Position numbers and translations under genes: made by a program. 64,000 bases of DNA. Origin: Jacaranda mimosifolia (Eukaryota > Streptophyta > Magnoliopsida > Lamiales > Bignoniaceae). Positions 1 to 15,720 of the stretch are shown here, one piece after another; positions within the stretch are counted from its first letter, which is position 1; each line of letters starts with the position of its first letter. The notes beneath the pieces were generated by a model. The model was not told where the DNA came from and did not search any database. It saw nothing but the letters and a program-made list of their open reading frames with translations. The stretch lies in assembly GCA_018894105.1 (NCBI GenBank), contig CM032122.1:40331404-40395403 (forward strand), given 5' to 3'.

Positions 1-45
1 ATAAGTACAGAAGAAGATGAATTCACGTAAGAAATGACTTCTTAC

Positions 46-3000
46 ATAAGGGATCCCGTTTTCACTAAAAATAACAAAGCCTGCCCCCATCGAAGCAGAG
101 CTAAATGTTCCCAAGGCCTGTGGTTGCAAAAGGTTTCCATAAATATAGGATGATGCAAGCTCTGTGCCTCCACAAGTTTCAATAACTGGCTTGTAAAAAG
201 CCCTTGAAGAGAGCCAGAGATCATCATCAACATTGGAGGCTTCTCCAGTGGAACCAAATGCCCTGCAGAATGTATATTCTTTTTTAGTCATTTCTTCGGT
301 AGTATAAAGTTTTACATACATAGCGAAAGTTCAATCCAAATATTACTTTATTTTTGTCCAATCTAGGCCTTCCATACAACCTGTAGTCTTCCAGGTCTTT
401 ACTAAGCTAGGAACAGTTCCTAAAATAGTTACTCCGGCGTCCTGGAAGTAAATATAAAGCACGGTTAGAAGAGGTTATGGTTATTGCTAAAAATTATGCA
501 TATGCTCTCAATATTGGCATCTAACAACGTACCGGCAAACATATAGATAAAACTATTCATGTAGAAAGTTCTGGAGTTGACTAGTTGAAAGTAAAGATTT
601 AGATGATGTTTGAGTAAGTTTATAAGTTTTTCAAAACATTTTATAACAACTTTTAAGATATTATAGATTGTTTAGTATAATTTTTAAGAAAAAAGCTTAT
701 AAGCTTCTAAAATATGATGTTATATAAGCTCTTCAAGAAAATAAAAAGTTTCGAACTTATTTTTAAGATCTTAACAAATTTAACCATATTAATTACAAAT
801 TATCATTATTGACATCTATAAGTTCTAAAATGTATTTTATCCAAATATTTCAAGAGCTTATTTTAAAATAAAACATAGAATCTTATAAGCTCCAAAAACT
901 CCTATGAGATGTAGCAGCTTATAATAGCTTTCAAATAGGCTTAGTCAGCCAAACACCCCTAACATGTTAGCAGAAGTTACCTGGACAAATTTTCCAAAAC
1001 CGCAGCCTAGAGGAGAACCATGATAAAGAGCTAGTGTTGCACCAGTTAGGAAACATGCATAGAGTACAACTGGACCCATAACCCACCCTAAATTTGTCGG
1101 CCAGCAAAAAATATCTCCAGTTTTAGCATCAAGATGTGTCCATGAATCAGCAGTACAACGAATTGGAGAAAGTTGAGTCCATGGTATAGCTTTTGGCTCT
1201 CCTGCATAAGAGTTGAAAAAAGAAACATCTGATGCATAAAACAGAATGTCACAGAAGAAGTAACATTATGAAATTAAGGTTAGGGAAAAGAATGACCAAC
1301 CTGTGGTACCAGATGAAAATAGGATATTCGTGACAGAGTCTACGGGTTGGTAAACTGGTGAATAGAAATCCCATCTGCCAAAAGGAGAGTTTATTGAAAC
1401 TGAAACTTTTACCAAACAGATGCACTTTCGACCAAATTTTTTAATACCTTGGCAGACGATATGCACTCGAAAGAAAAGTACTCCATGATAAATCTTGGTT
1501 TCTCAATTGAACAGCTATATCTTTTCCTGTTGCAGGGATGACTACAGCTTTACCTGGAGCAGCTTCTACTACTCGGCTGCAAAGAGAGACAATGTACAAT
1601 TAAGCATAATTGAAAATAAAGTCCGAGAAATTACAAGAGGGTGTCTTTTCCCGGCCTTTAATTGACTGAAGGTTATGCCTGAAGATCATTCAGCTAATTT
1701 GTGAGCTATAGAAACAGAATCATCAGTCTCCATATTTTAGATGATTATAAACACACTTCCAAAAATGCATCACAATGATATTTGGTTTCCACCAGGAATT
1801 ATGTTCTCTGTCGAATGTCAAATATAAAGTTGTTAAAATATAGATATTTTTAAGGATGAACAAAAAAAGAGACAAGGCGGACATTCACAAAAGATAATCC
1901 TGAAATGCAGACAAGCCCAGAAAGGATTTCATTAGGAGCTCCATTGCAAATCAGGGAACAACAGAGGTGTTAGGAATTCATCCGTAAGTATGAGATTAAC
2001 ATACTTTTATAGATTTACAGGGAATATAACTGTTCAAGCCAAATGCACGCATTACCTGTATAAAGGAAATCTTCGTCCTCCTCGTATAATAAAATCCTGA
2101 ATTTGCTTGATGTTAGAAATGTTCCAAATAAAGAAAAGCATACGCTGTGCAAGAACCTCCAAAAATGCTCATATTAAAGTATTAAATGTAAAGACAAAGT
2201 TTTCCCTTCTCACTAACATGGTTCATGGGATTCTATGAAAAACAAATGATCATCAAATATTTGTCATGTAAGAGCGCATCCATTAATCAACCTCTGGTAT
2301 ATAGATTAGATGCCAAGATAACCTTTGTAACTACCTGTGTGAAAATCGCCTTAGCTTTTGATACACGCAAGCGAACTGCAATTTCCTTTGGTGCAAAGCT
2401 GTCAGCGATTGATACAACTACCATTCCTGCCAGGACAATTGCCAGATATATAATAACCGCAGTTACTGTCATTGGCATGTCAATGGCAATAGCATCTCCC
2501 TTGCAGAATATTAAGTCCAGTGCATTTGCTACCAACCTGCTCAAAGTAGAAAGATGTGTTACACTATGCTGTGATTTTCCAACAAATACTAATTAAGTAA
2601 AAGGCAAAGATACGTTCTTGATTACAGATAATCAAGCAGATGATTATGATAGAATGATGAGGATTAAGCCCGATGATTCCAAGCATACATTACTTGTTCC
2701 CGGACCTCCCTAAGTGTCATACGTCCGATATCATGATCATCATGGGCTTCATCCCTCCACACTATTGCTATGTTATCATCCTGCTTCCTCAAATAATTGC
2801 TTGGGTTCAGACAACAATCTGCAATATTCATTACAGCACCACGCAACCATGTCCCGGAATGTTTGGATTTGTCTGAGGTATCCAGAATACATTTTGGTGG
2901 TACAGAACATTGAATGCAGAGCTCATTCAGTATAAGTTGCCAATATATCTGAAAAGCACACCAAAAAAAGTTGTTTGAAATGAAAAAGGCAAATGGATTT

Positions 3001-4508
3001 TCTTCAGATAGGATTACAGTTTGTGAACAAGGCCTTGCCTCAGGATGCTGCACAGAGAACTGCTGAAATTGTCTGAAACTTGTTATGGGGTCCTTGTACG
3101 ATGCTCCTAATAGCCTTGGACCATGAGTTTCCATGAGACGTCCCAAGTTTGTATGTTTAGTCTGATGTCTGAAACAAACAACATTGTGGTCGGATGAGAT
3201 CACAAGGAAAGAACATACACATAGATATCCACAAATCTGATGAGGCAATCCTCACAAGCCATCAAATGGAGCCAGATAATGTAACATCAAGACAACACGC
3301 TCCTACATTATCATTTGCTAAAATTCTATTGTACTTGAAAGTCCAGAACTTTTATTATCATTTGCTAAAATTCTATTGTACTTGAAAGTCCAGAACTTTT
3401 ATGAATTCACATGTCAAGATCTTCTACAACTTATGGTGACCTTATCCCTGATTTCATACTTTTTATAAACCGTATGCAATTATGTGTGAGTTTCCATTAA
3501 CCACAAGGAAACATTTCTAGCTCCCTTTCTTAATAAATGCCTCCCTCACTATCCTTTTGCTTGTGTTCTTTGCTAACCAATAATGGGTTATCTTAACAAT
3601 CCTTTCGTTTGTGTTCTTTGCTAATCAATAATGGGTTTTCTTAACAATGATAACAGGCCCATTTCTATCTTGTTTTGCTGCTTATTTTTTTTATCATCAC
3701 AATATGTTTCTCTCGATTATTCTATTCTTGGCTATGGTGAATTGTTTTTTCATCAGGTCCGGGTAGAGACAAGAAGCTTAGAACTTCAAATTTGCTGGAG
3801 CCTGTTAATTGAGGCCCATGAAAAGAAAGGGGAAACAAGAGGTAGGTTATGCTTAGGATGCCCCAATCACAACCATTCATGTCGAGGGACCTCAACACCA
3901 GTACGGCTCTAACACCAGTATGGCTCTAACACCAGTACGGCTCTAACACCAGTACGGCTCTAGACACAACAATAGGTTGTGATTGTCTCCAGTTGGACCA
4001 GATCCCTCCAAGAATCAATCACTATAACAAGACAAACAAATTTCAGGATACTTGCAAAATATAAATGGGCTTTGTCTGATAAAATACTCCAGACCCAAAT
4101 CTGAAAAAATAGAATCTTTGAACAACGTAAGAATAACAAAAGGGCCCAAAGATTCTAGTCGTGCCACAAATCAAGACAAGTGCAACATAACATGCAGCAA
4201 CTCAAGACTCTTTTTTCTGTGTGTGTGAGCTGAAGTAAGACTTACAGAGAAGGAAACCAATAGAGAGGAGGGCCATGAATGGACTCATCATAATTATGGT
4301 ACACCGAGTAATAGATAAGCTGATGAAGGGCATGTGGGTGCCATGGTTTCAACAGCTTGCGAGCCATAATCTCACCCCACAGCTCCTTGAATCCAAACCC
4401 ACAACTGATTGCATCTTTGAGCTCTCTTTCCAAATCTTTGGCTTCTTCAACTGCAAGCCCAGTTCCCACCAAATCTTCAACTCCCACTTCACTTATGCTC
4501 TTTCCCAT
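46..4508 (-). CDS. AAE18: AAE17/AAE18-like acyl-activating enzyme, 5' ten exons (3' end outside window)
   Basis: ATP-dependent acyl-activating enzyme of the ANL (AMP-binding) superfamily. Exons on the minus strand: 4508-4246, 3168-3039, 2948-2689, 2536-2335, 2096-2056, 1576-1448, 1374-1301, 1201-981, 441-347 and 262-46. All join in phase and give 544 codons. The start MGKSISEVG opens the only long frame of exon 1. Visible landmarks are a divergent N-terminal half, the adenylate-forming P-loop [13 protein letters not shown] near residue 363, and the [10 protein letters not shown] segment (the YGxTE-like motif) in exon 10. The exon order and the phrases [16 protein letters not shown] and [15 protein letters not shown] fit the plant AAE17/18 group, proteins of about 720 aa annotated as probably peroxisomal; AAE18 has been linked to 2,4-DB activation. 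The C terminus and any PTS1 signal lie outside the window. Intron 2 appears to use a GC donor. I cannot separate AAE17 from AAE18. Confidence 0.9.
600..961. mobile_element. MITE-like sequence in AAE intron 8
   Basis: About 360 bp of AT-rich DNA lie between exons 8 and 9. The left edge reads TTAGATGATGTTTGAGTAA. The right edge, on the opposite strand, reads TTAGGGGTGTTTGGCTGA. This is an imperfect terminal inverted repeat around a TGTTTG core. Internal repeats of ATAAGCT/AGCTTAT can fold on each other. There are no coding features. No clear target-site duplication was found, so family and exact ends are uncertain. Confidence 0.45.
3307..3401. repeat. 47-bp tandem duplication in AAE intron 1
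   Basis: Two essentially identical 47-bp copies (one starting TCATTTGCTA at 3311, the next at 3358) lie head to tail inside intron 1. The near identity implies a recent slippage or repair duplication. Confidence 0.85.
3553..3648. repeat. 48-bp imperfect tandem repeat in AAE intron 1
   Basis: Two 48-bp copies (3553-3600 and 3601-3648) share TGTGTTCTTTGCTAA and AATAATGGGTT and differ at a few positions. They lie within the same intron as the 47-bp duplication but have an unrelated unit. Confidence 0.8.
3894..3961. repeat. 17-bp minisatellite, 4 copies, in AAE intron 1
   Basis: The unit AACACCAGTACGGCTCT is repeated four times head to tail, with a single C-to-T change in copy 2. It is a candidate length-variable marker. 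Confidence 0.9.
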
Positions 4509-6473
4509 TTCTCTCTTACATTGATTTCAAGCTCTCTTCCACATGCTTGTCGCATTGTATAAATAAATAAATAAATAGAGACAAGCATGTCCACAGATAG
4601 ACTTGGCTAAGAATGGGAGTGTATCCATATGACAACATTGTTCTTAACAGTAGAGTCATTCTCTAATACATGACGCGGATCAAATTAGTGGATTAAAAAA
4701 GAGTTTGTTGCAAAAATCAAATGATAAAGGATTACACTCCATCCATACAAAAACTATAATTAAATATATCCTTATTTTTCTTTCAAAACACACATTTTCA
4801 AATTATATACATGCATATTATATATATATACTATTATTATTCTAACAATAAAATAATCACTCAATTCTATTTTCGCCTCAAAAATCCAACAAAAAAGCAT
4901 TAATTTAATTGCTACACTAAAAATAGTCTTCCTCAAAATATTAACAAACATACCAAAAAATAACTGTTATATTTTTCAATAATTCATTCTCTTAAAACAC
5001 ATAATAAAATCAAACAAAAAAACATAACCAAACATAACCTATATTTATTTTAGGACTGAGTAGCTGGGCATAGCCCCTTGTGAAGAGGAAAGACCATAAA
5101 AAATCCTATTTGCCCGCGATTTGAATTAATTCTTAGCTTTAACTTTTAATAAGTTAGCATGTTAGGTTTGGAAATTGTACATTTTTAATGTGATTATAAA
5201 TCACTCAAATGATATTCTCATGTTTATCATATACATATCAATAGCTCATATCTAAATAAATAAATTGTACGAAATTTGTCATTTTATTTCCTTCGCGGCC
5301 ATCAATTTAAATATTGTTGTCTGTTGTTTAATAAGGTGTTTGTTTCCTACTTTTACAATGGGAGCGGTTGGATACATTACGAAGAGAATGGGATAGTCTT
5401 AGCATTTGTTTTGTTTATAGAAATTCAAGAAAGAACATAGGTTGTCCCAGTAATGACATTGGCATTATTCACGTGACCTAACTTGTGCAATGTGTTTCTT
5501 GAGATTGACACTTAGTTATGACAAATTTGTCAAATAAATCTCTTATTATATGATAAATATTGTGATATTTACAATGTGATGGTTATTCTATTTAACTTGT
5601 ACACTAATTACAAGAACAATTCAGCAACCATATGATTGTTTTTAATTTAGCCAAATCCATGTGAATTCTTCTAGTTTCCCATTATTTAAGTCTGATTCGC
5701 CCCAAGAAAGTGCTCCACCATTGCAGAAACTTACCCCAGAAACCTCCCTTCTGACATAAATCGAAGAAAAAATTGACCTAATACAGTGTCTTTGAAGAGC
5801 AATTCACTTCCATAATTTTACTTAGAGGTTGAGATAAGCCAAGAAAGTCAGTAGAGTTTGAATTGCTTGTACGAAAACACATGCAAAGAGGATGCAACTT
5901 TATAAATATGGCAAAAGCCCAACTTAAAACAGATGATTCGTAAAATCTGGTGTCTTTCTTTCCATAGGTTGGGGTCCCCCTATGCTCGAGCCATCTTTCA
6001 CCCCATGGAAGTAGGCAAGTAGATACCAATATTTGTACCTCATAACTCTTCCAAGGAAAAAAGGGCACTACCAGAGGAGCGTAATTGCCCGATAGCCATG
6101 CCAAACATTCTACTTCATAACTTCTTCAGTGAAAAAAGGGGCACTAATCTGAGCAGCAGATCCGGCATGCCACTGAATTTTCCCCAAATAGTGAAAATTG
6201 TGTTTGGAGGTCGTGTTTGAGACTCCGGTCCTTTTGCAGGACCAATTTGCAAAGTGAAATGACATTCATTACAACAAGACTGTTAAACATACAGAGATAG
6301 AAAGTAATGTGAAGGCGCAAAAGAAAGAGATGGATATTACAGGCCAGTGCACAAAGCTGGGAGATTGATTTCTCTTTCAATAACTTGGTCCCTTTGATTT
6401 GCAGTTCGCGTTTGGAATAACTAAATTTTCAGCTGCATCATTGGATTGTTCCATCAATTTTATGACAGACTGC
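4509..6473. other. Intergenic: AAE 5' flank and COP10 3' flank
   Basis: No supported gene. 4509-4620 is the likely AAE 5'UTR and proximal promoter, with a short AAAT run at 4557-4577. 4740-5060 is very AT-rich. 5690-6473 is less AT-rich and may hold the COP10 3'UTR, which would be transcribed leftward. Short open frames here have no recognisable motifs. Confidence 0.5.
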
Positions 6474-9547
<3,074 letters not shown>

Positions 9548-10982
9548 CTTTAAGATAACACAAAACACTGCACCTTTTTTCGGGAAAGTGCAAATATATC
9601 CAATTTTTTGACCTCTTAGAACTTAGAAGGACCTTTTATGTAGTTATGTATTTTCCGTATTTTCTTTCGCCCCTTATTTTGCCATGGATCGGATCTGACC
9701 CATCACTATAGGGATCATATCCACCCTTGGATCTGCACATTAGTCAATAATTGGATAATGTCACTTCTAATGGTGGTAGATCCATTTCAAATATTACTTT
9801 ATATACTCATTATTTAAATAAATTCTTAACAAATTTATTTCTCCCCTTTATTGACTTGAGCATTAGAAAATAGACTTACATTTACAAGGACGAAGTCATA
9901 ATTTTTTATTATGAATGCGAAATTTTGAATTACAAAAAATATAATTTTTATTTTATTTTATCATATATACTAATCATTCAAAACTTATAATTTCAAAATA
10001 ATCGATATAAGAAAAATAGAAAGACAAAGAAAAGACAATGGCAGTGGACGTATCTTCAATAAAATGAAGAATAATTTTATAATTTGAGAGATGATAAAAT
10101 TATAATATTTTAAAATTTTTAATATAAAAAATTAAATTTTAATATTTTGAGGACAGGCGACTGCCCTTGCCAACCCCCCTTGGCTCCGTCTATGATGTTT
10201 AGCTCTAGATGATGCAAATAGCTTGAATCATTCCAGTCTAATAACCCTAAATCCACTTCTATAAATAGCCTCAACCTTGTCATTTTCAAATACACCTCCT
10301 ATATTCACTCTTTTATATTCTATGCATATTTACTTTGTATCTTTTACTGAATGGAGCATCAAAGGGTCACCTTTTTATCTACCTTCAATCAGCATTACAA
10401 TGAATGGCTTGGAAAACGCCATCCTAACAACTCTAGACCCACTTTTATAAATAGCCCAGAGCTCGTGGTTCAGCTTTGTAATGGTCATTATACATATCGT
10501 GAATGCTCCACCAATAATTGTTATAACACTCAACACAAACTCACTATCAAAGCATATCTTCACAAAACAATTTCTGGAACAAAATCAGACATCCACAACA
10601 TTTAGTTATCCTAACAAATTGCTAAAATAATTCTTAAGAACCATGCCTCTCATTACTTATTAATGCAATTTGTTTAGAACTTATTATAGTTTAAGAAACA
10701 TACCAACATTAATGTCATATATCCCTGAAATAACATATATTAATTGAAACAATAAAACAATCATGTAAACTATGAATCAGTTGGGAGTGAAAAGATTAAA
10801 GCAAGGCTTAAAGCTAGAATAACACATAAAATGTCAAGTCAGCAAAGTGAAAGCACCCTACAACCCAATCCAAACATTCAGAGACAATCCAAGTCCAATC
10901 CAACAATGGATACACAGTCAGATAACCAGCGGCTTGAAAAGTTAAGATAATGCAGGCACAAGACAATCTTTTCAAACAAAGG
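9548..10982. other. Intergenic between COP10 promoter and SCL 3' end
   Basis: 9548-9640 is the COP10 5' flank. 9870-10192 looks like decayed mobile DNA: it ends in GGCTCCGTC next to C-rich GCCAACCCCCCTTGG, a terminus style common in plant non-autonomous elements. 10240-10605 contains two similar stretches, TCTATAAATAGCCTC and TTTATAAATAGCCCA. These look like TATA boxes, and the first lies ahead of an 84-codon frame (10351-10605) that I do not recognise. No gene is claimed. Confidence 0.4.
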
Positions 10983-13746
10983 TTACTGGCTAGGAGACCT
11001 ATCCCTCCTGGGTCCCCTTGAATACTCCGGGGGATAAGGGCTCCTGCTCCGGCTGCAGCTTAAGCTCCGAGCACGGATTGGAGAAGGGGCTGGAACTGGA
11101 CTTTGGCTGCGGCTCCTTGAACCGTAAGGTGAAGGTTCCCTTGCTGGACTCCTACTGTGGTTCCTCGGGCCATGGTATGGAGGAGAATGGTCCCGCACTG
11201 GCGACCGTGATAATGATCTCTCTCTACTGTACCTTTTGTCGCGGGGAGAAACAGACCTGCAAATAGTTATTGTGCAAAGTAGCATGAGCACTTTAGTGCG
11301 CCCAAAGAGGAAGAACCCAAAAGAGAAAGAATGATAGAATTATCTTACACCCAATTTTCCAGACAAAAATACAAAAGGTTATAGATCAAGCCTTCATAGA
11401 CTCCACATGCATTTGGGGTGTGTTTTGCGGGAAGGCTACCAGATTCAACTGCTGATGCAGTTCAAAATGACATTTGCTGTTGATGTTTGATTTATGCCTT
11501 GCCATGCTAAATGCAGATATCAATTTTATCAAGTAAAAGTAGAAGTACACAGGAAGAATCGGCAATCGTGTTTGAGAATTATTAATACATCCTCAAATAA
11601 AATCAAGCTATTATGACATTTCAATTTCGATGACTGTGTATATCTGGTAGATCAATTCTCAAAAATAAAATGGGAAGCCACATACAAAGATGGATGTTAT
11701 CATACCTTGAGTATCTCCTCTTAGGAGGAGAGTAGTAGTCACGGCTACGAGACCTCCCATAGCGTGGAGGAGGGGACCGAGAATAACGTGGGGGAGACCG
11801 CCTTCGATCAAAAACACGACCTCTGCAATAGATCAAAGGAAAATTATTATAACAAATAAATAATTTTTTTCCTCTCCATGGACGAAAAAGCTCAATTATT
11901 ATACTACACACATAGAATTGCACCATTTATCGTAGCCCAGTACATTAATTGCAGTCACCCAGCCAACATGGTATTTCCCCTGATAAAACCTTAGAATATG
12001 CTGAACTAGCATCTTATTAATCATATTGCCAGTGTTTTTTTTCCAGTCTGTGTCATTAGAACTAATTGCCAATTTCCTAGATATTGCGCTTCAGGCTTGT
12101 TTTCAAGCCATTTCAAATCTGTACACACTAGTTATTCATTCTATATCTTCTCTTCAATATGTCTCCACTTGACAGAGAGATTCCACCCTATGGAAACCTC
12201 GCAGAATCAAGCTTGTATAAGGATGGTCTTTATCAATTAGAGTTTTATAGGCATATCAAATACTCTACGCAGAGTTTTTTTTGTACTCCGTATTTCACAA
12301 CAAAATTATAGATTGACAATATAAGAACCAAATACCTTCCTCCTCCTTCCCTGAATCTCATTTCAGATGGTTTCTTCCTATTCTCCTCAGCAAAAACAAC
12401 AGTGAGCTCCCGACCTTGCAGAACCTGACCGTCCATCTGATATTTAGCTTCCGCAGCATCAGCTGGGTCCACATATTGGACAAAACCAAAGCCTCTTGGT
12501 TCACTGCAAGCAAAAATGAGTTTGAGAGGTAAGGAGGAAGAGTCAGTAAGGTGAAATAAATCAAATGATTATAGCTAAATGAAAATCAGCCAAGCTAAGA
12601 CTCTTGTGCTTAAATACATATCAGATGGTCAAGCGGCAAAGTGCAACACCGCCAAAGTATTCCACCAGAAAATGAGATTAGCAGGTGTTTTTTCCGGCAT
12701 GAATTCATAAAGTTGTGGGCCATCTGCACATTTCAAAAGGTTGGGAGGGAGTGTAATACGTCCTATAAGTTGAGACCTTTCCGTGAAAACATAGTCCCAA
12801 ATGAAACTTAAGACAATAGTAATCAGCAAAAGATATAAAGCAGTTAGCTTATACCACCTTAGAGCCTCTAAATTTCCACACAGTTCCTAACAAATTAATA
12901 GCTCAAAATAACTAGAAGAAATGGAAGGCCATGATAAGCGCATAAGCAAGCACATGGCAGCTGACCTTGTAGGTGAGAATTTAAGATGACTTGAAAATCT
13001 TCAAGACTTGAAATCTTGATATCTTCACATTGTATTCAAACCAGATTCCCTTCCAATCTTCATTACCATTTACATCACCTTCAACTCCTTACTACTTGAT
13101 TGACGCCAAGAGAACTCTTACTACTAGAATGTGTCAACAGAACTCTTACTACTTCATTGAAGTCTTCATGACTCTTACTTCACTGCTAAATCTCCAAAAT
13201 CTTAATAAAGAGATCCACTTAATGAAAATACAACATTAAAACATAAAGTTGAAATAGCAAAGACACCACTGGACAATTAAACAACGCCAAGTGCAATGAA
13301 TTTCCATGCACTAAAGTTATTGGAAAAAAAATAAAATACAATTGGAAATATCAAAAGGACAAGACCATCATTCCACACAAGCTCACCCAGTGTAATAATT
13401 CCTTGGCAGATAGATGTCCTTCAGAGGGCCAAATTGACCAAAAGGCCTCCTCAAGTCTTCTGGCCTGTTTACAGTAAATCAAACCATTAGAAGTACATTC
13501 TTTTTGTTTTCTTTTCCTTTCCTTCTCTTTCCTTGAGTTTTTTCTTTGTTGGAGATCTCCCTCTATCCCAAGTTCAACACATAAAAAAGATTAAAGATGC
13601 AAAACTAACCTGCAGTCATGGCGGAGGTTGCGAACTAAAAGGCTAGTAGGAGCATCCCCTCGACCATAGCGTCCTCTTGGGTCAGGGCTCCTACCTCTTC
13701 TACCATAACCTCTTGGTGGTGAAGGTGTGTAGCTCCTTCCCCTCAT
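10983..13746 (-). CDS. SCL30A: SC35-like SR splicing factor, SCL30A/SCL33 type
   Basis: A plant-specific serine/arginine-rich pre-mRNA splicing factor acting in nuclear speckles and spliceosome assembly. Minus-strand exons 13746-13610, 13464-13387, 12503-12336, 11822-11706 and 11256-10983 join in phase to 257 aa. A short N-terminal arm, MRGRSYTPSPPRGYGRRGRS, is typical of SCL30A/33. One RRM follows (about residues 36-115) with RNP2 LLVRNL at 36-41 and RNP1 RGFGFVQY at 75-82. The ELTVVFAEENRKKP phrase closes the RRM. An RS domain rich in RS, SP and RSRS dipeptides runs to the C terminus. The segment RRPFGQFGPLKDIYLP resembles SCL30A more than SCL33, but the paralogue call is tentative. Genes of this family autoregulate by alternative splicing; here the introns after exons 2, 3 and 4 are 883, 513 and 449 bp. 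Confidence 0.93.
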
Positions 13747-14160
13747 TTATACAAGTTGTGTAAATCCTGGATATAAAAATATTCAGAAATCAGATAATTA
13801 ACACCTGAGAATAGAATGATGTATACAATGAACTAAAGAAAAGAACTAGAGAAGGGCAAGGCGTTCAATGAAGTTCTGAAGTGGAGGCAAAAAGAAAGAA
13901 ATAACAAATTTCGCATAAATCAAACAAATTGGTAAGCATAGAAGAACAAATGAAGGAAAAATTGATTAGCATATTTAAAATGTTGCAAAACTTAGGAAAA
14001 ATATTAAGAAAAGATAAAGGTATTAATAAAGTGAATCATTAGCTAGAGCTAATACATAGCGCTTCCATCATATTAGCAATCATTGTATTTTTTTCCCTCA
14101 ACCATCTAGTCCACATATGTATGTATGCATGGGCGTGAAATATAAATATACATACATAAA

Positions 14161-14284
14161 GGGGGCGTTTGATATGGAAGATTATCGCAACTAGCCCCCT
14201 CTAATCCATGTTAGTAACCTATTAGCCCCTTCAATCAGTAACATGTTAGAACCTGTTTGATAGTCTTCATTATCAAACACGGCC
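14161..14284. mobile_element. Short MITE-like sequence in SCL leader intron
   Basis: A 124-bp sequence starts GGGGGCGTTTGATA and ends TATCAAACACGGCC, an imperfect inverted repeat with GTTTGATA in common. A second copy of GTTTGATA lies just inside the right end. The ends have a form common in PIF/Harbinger or hAT-type MITEs. No convincing target-site duplication. Confidence 0.45.
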
Positions 14285-14731
14285 AAAAGAGATTATTTTA
14301 CCTACCTAGAAGAATTTATGGTGGCAACGTTTCACAATTATAAGATGAAGTAATACCTCTAAGACTTTAGCGGAAATTTAAAATAAAATGAAAAAAGAGT
14401 AAAACAAACATAAAAATGTGTGGGAAAAGTATAAAATGATCAGCTAGAGCTAATACATGATAAATAGCTATCATATCAGCTATCAAAGTAGTCTAATCAT
14501 CATTTCATTTTTCAATCCCCACATATCACCAAATCAATAGTTAAAAGCTCAAAGTAAAGAACAGAAGGGGGAAAAAAGAATACAAACAAAAAAAGCTGAA
14601 AAAACGAGAAAACCAACTATTTCCAATAAGGAAAAATAAGAAAACCAAAGAATATCTTCACCTCCATCGTCCCATTCCACATTCAAACCATGTTCATACC
14701 CAGCATTCAATATAAACTGTACGCAACTTTT

Positions 14732-14780
14732 AAAAAAAAAAAAAAAAATGAAGAAGAAGAAGAAGAAGAAGAAGAAGAAG
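14732..14780. repeat. A17 run followed by GAA microsatellite
   Basis: A homopolymer A run (14732-14748) is followed by about ten GAA triplets. It lies inside the inferred leader intron of the SR gene, where it would be transcribed as TTC repeats followed by T. Confidence 0.85.
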
Positions 14781-15140
14781 GGAAGAAACCTTTTACAAAA
14801 ACCCTAAAGGCATAAAGAAACTTTTTTATGTGGATTAACAATAATGACAATCTAACGGACGATAGAACGGTTAAAAAACATGGATCTGAGAGATCATCAA
14901 GAATAGTAACCCATGAAAATTCCTAATTGAATAGTATACGAGTAGAGATATGAAATTTGTTACGAATGATAGGACATTAGAGGAGAGGAGTATACCTGAA
15001 AACAGAGGTATTTTGAATTCTTCACAGAAAGCAGACTGGGAGAGACAGAGACGGCGGATGGAGTGGAGAATCAAGCTATTTGGTGGAGTGTAGGGTAAAC
15101 GGCGATATACTGCAGAGGAATTTAGATTCAATTTATTTAA

Positions 15141-15480
15141 GGGGCTGTTTGGTTTTATTTTCATTTTCAGTTTCAGTTTCCAATATTTTCATTTTTGTGA
15201 AAATTAGTTATGTGATGTGATGTGAAAATAAAAATATATTTGGATAAAATGTTTGGAAATGTAATGATTGTTGAAAATGTAATGATTATGTTGGTTTTAA
15301 TAGGTTGTAAGTTGAGAGATATATAAATAATAGAATAGAGAGAGAAAATATATAGGTTATTGAATAATGTGTTTTGAAAATGAAAATGATGTTGGGTGGA
15401 AATGGTTAAAAAGTGATGTGTTTTATTTCTAGAATAGTTGGAAAGGTGAAAATGGGGTTTGAAAATAAAACCAAACAACC
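15141..15480. mobile_element. Tourist-like MITE, copy 1
   Basis: A 340-bp sequence with terminal inverted repeats: GGGGCTGTTTGGTTTTATTT at the left and, on the other strand, GGGTTGTTTGGTTTTATTTT at the right. TTA lies near both edges, as expected for PIF/Harbinger insertion. The interior shares phrases such as AATCATTACATTTT with the element at 49056-49434 when one is reverse-complemented. It lies 97 bp left of the large MULE and just upstream of the SCL leader exon. Confidence 0.7.
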
Positions 15481-15567
15481 CGTTAGGCTTTTTTGACTAG
15501 CATTTTGGCTATTTTCTTTAAAAAAAATTGAGAGAATAAGTTTTTTGGATAAAATTTTAACAAAGTG

Positions 15568-15576
15568 TTAATTATT
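15568..15576. repeat. 9-bp target-site duplication, left copy
   Basis: TTAATTATT directly abuts the left end of the MULE and is repeated exactly at 29040-29048. Nine bases is the standard target-site duplication length of Mutator-like elements. Confidence 0.88.
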
Positions 15577-15720
15577 GGGGAACTTATTAAAAAGTACCAA
15601 AACTACTTTCAAAATTTGTGTTCAGTCCCCAATTAAAAACTTATAGTGCAAACTCCCTAGTTTTAATAAAAGTTTAGAGATTACTCCCTAGCCACTTGAT
15701 TTGACACAAATGCCCTTAAG
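15577..15720 (+). repeat. MULE left terminal inverted repeat
   Basis: 144 bp, matched to the reverse complement of 28896-29039. Shared landmarks sit at equal distances from the end: ACTTTCAA, then CAGTCCCC beginning 47 bases in, then AAACTCCC, ATTACTCCC and CCCTT at the inner edge. The outermost bases are the least similar. The transcription start of the transposase gene is likely here or just inside, as in MuDR (inference). Confidence 0.82.

Larger units (their letters stand above)
13767..15110 (-). other. SCL30A-like 5'UTR exon and 5'UTR intron
   Basis: On the minus strand a donor CAG|GTATAC at 14996/14995 and an acceptor ATCCAG at 13769-13767, 20 bases before the ATG, fit a 1,229-bp intron in the 5' leader. 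The non-coding exon would lie at about 15110-14996 and is GC-richer than its surroundings. The intron carries a MITE-like sequence and a poly-A/GAA tract. The model rests on splice signals only. Confidence 0.55.

Noticed and set aside
10351..10605. 84-codon frame after a TATA-like box
   Set aside because: No motif or family recognised, in decayed AT-rich DNA. Not enough support for a gene.
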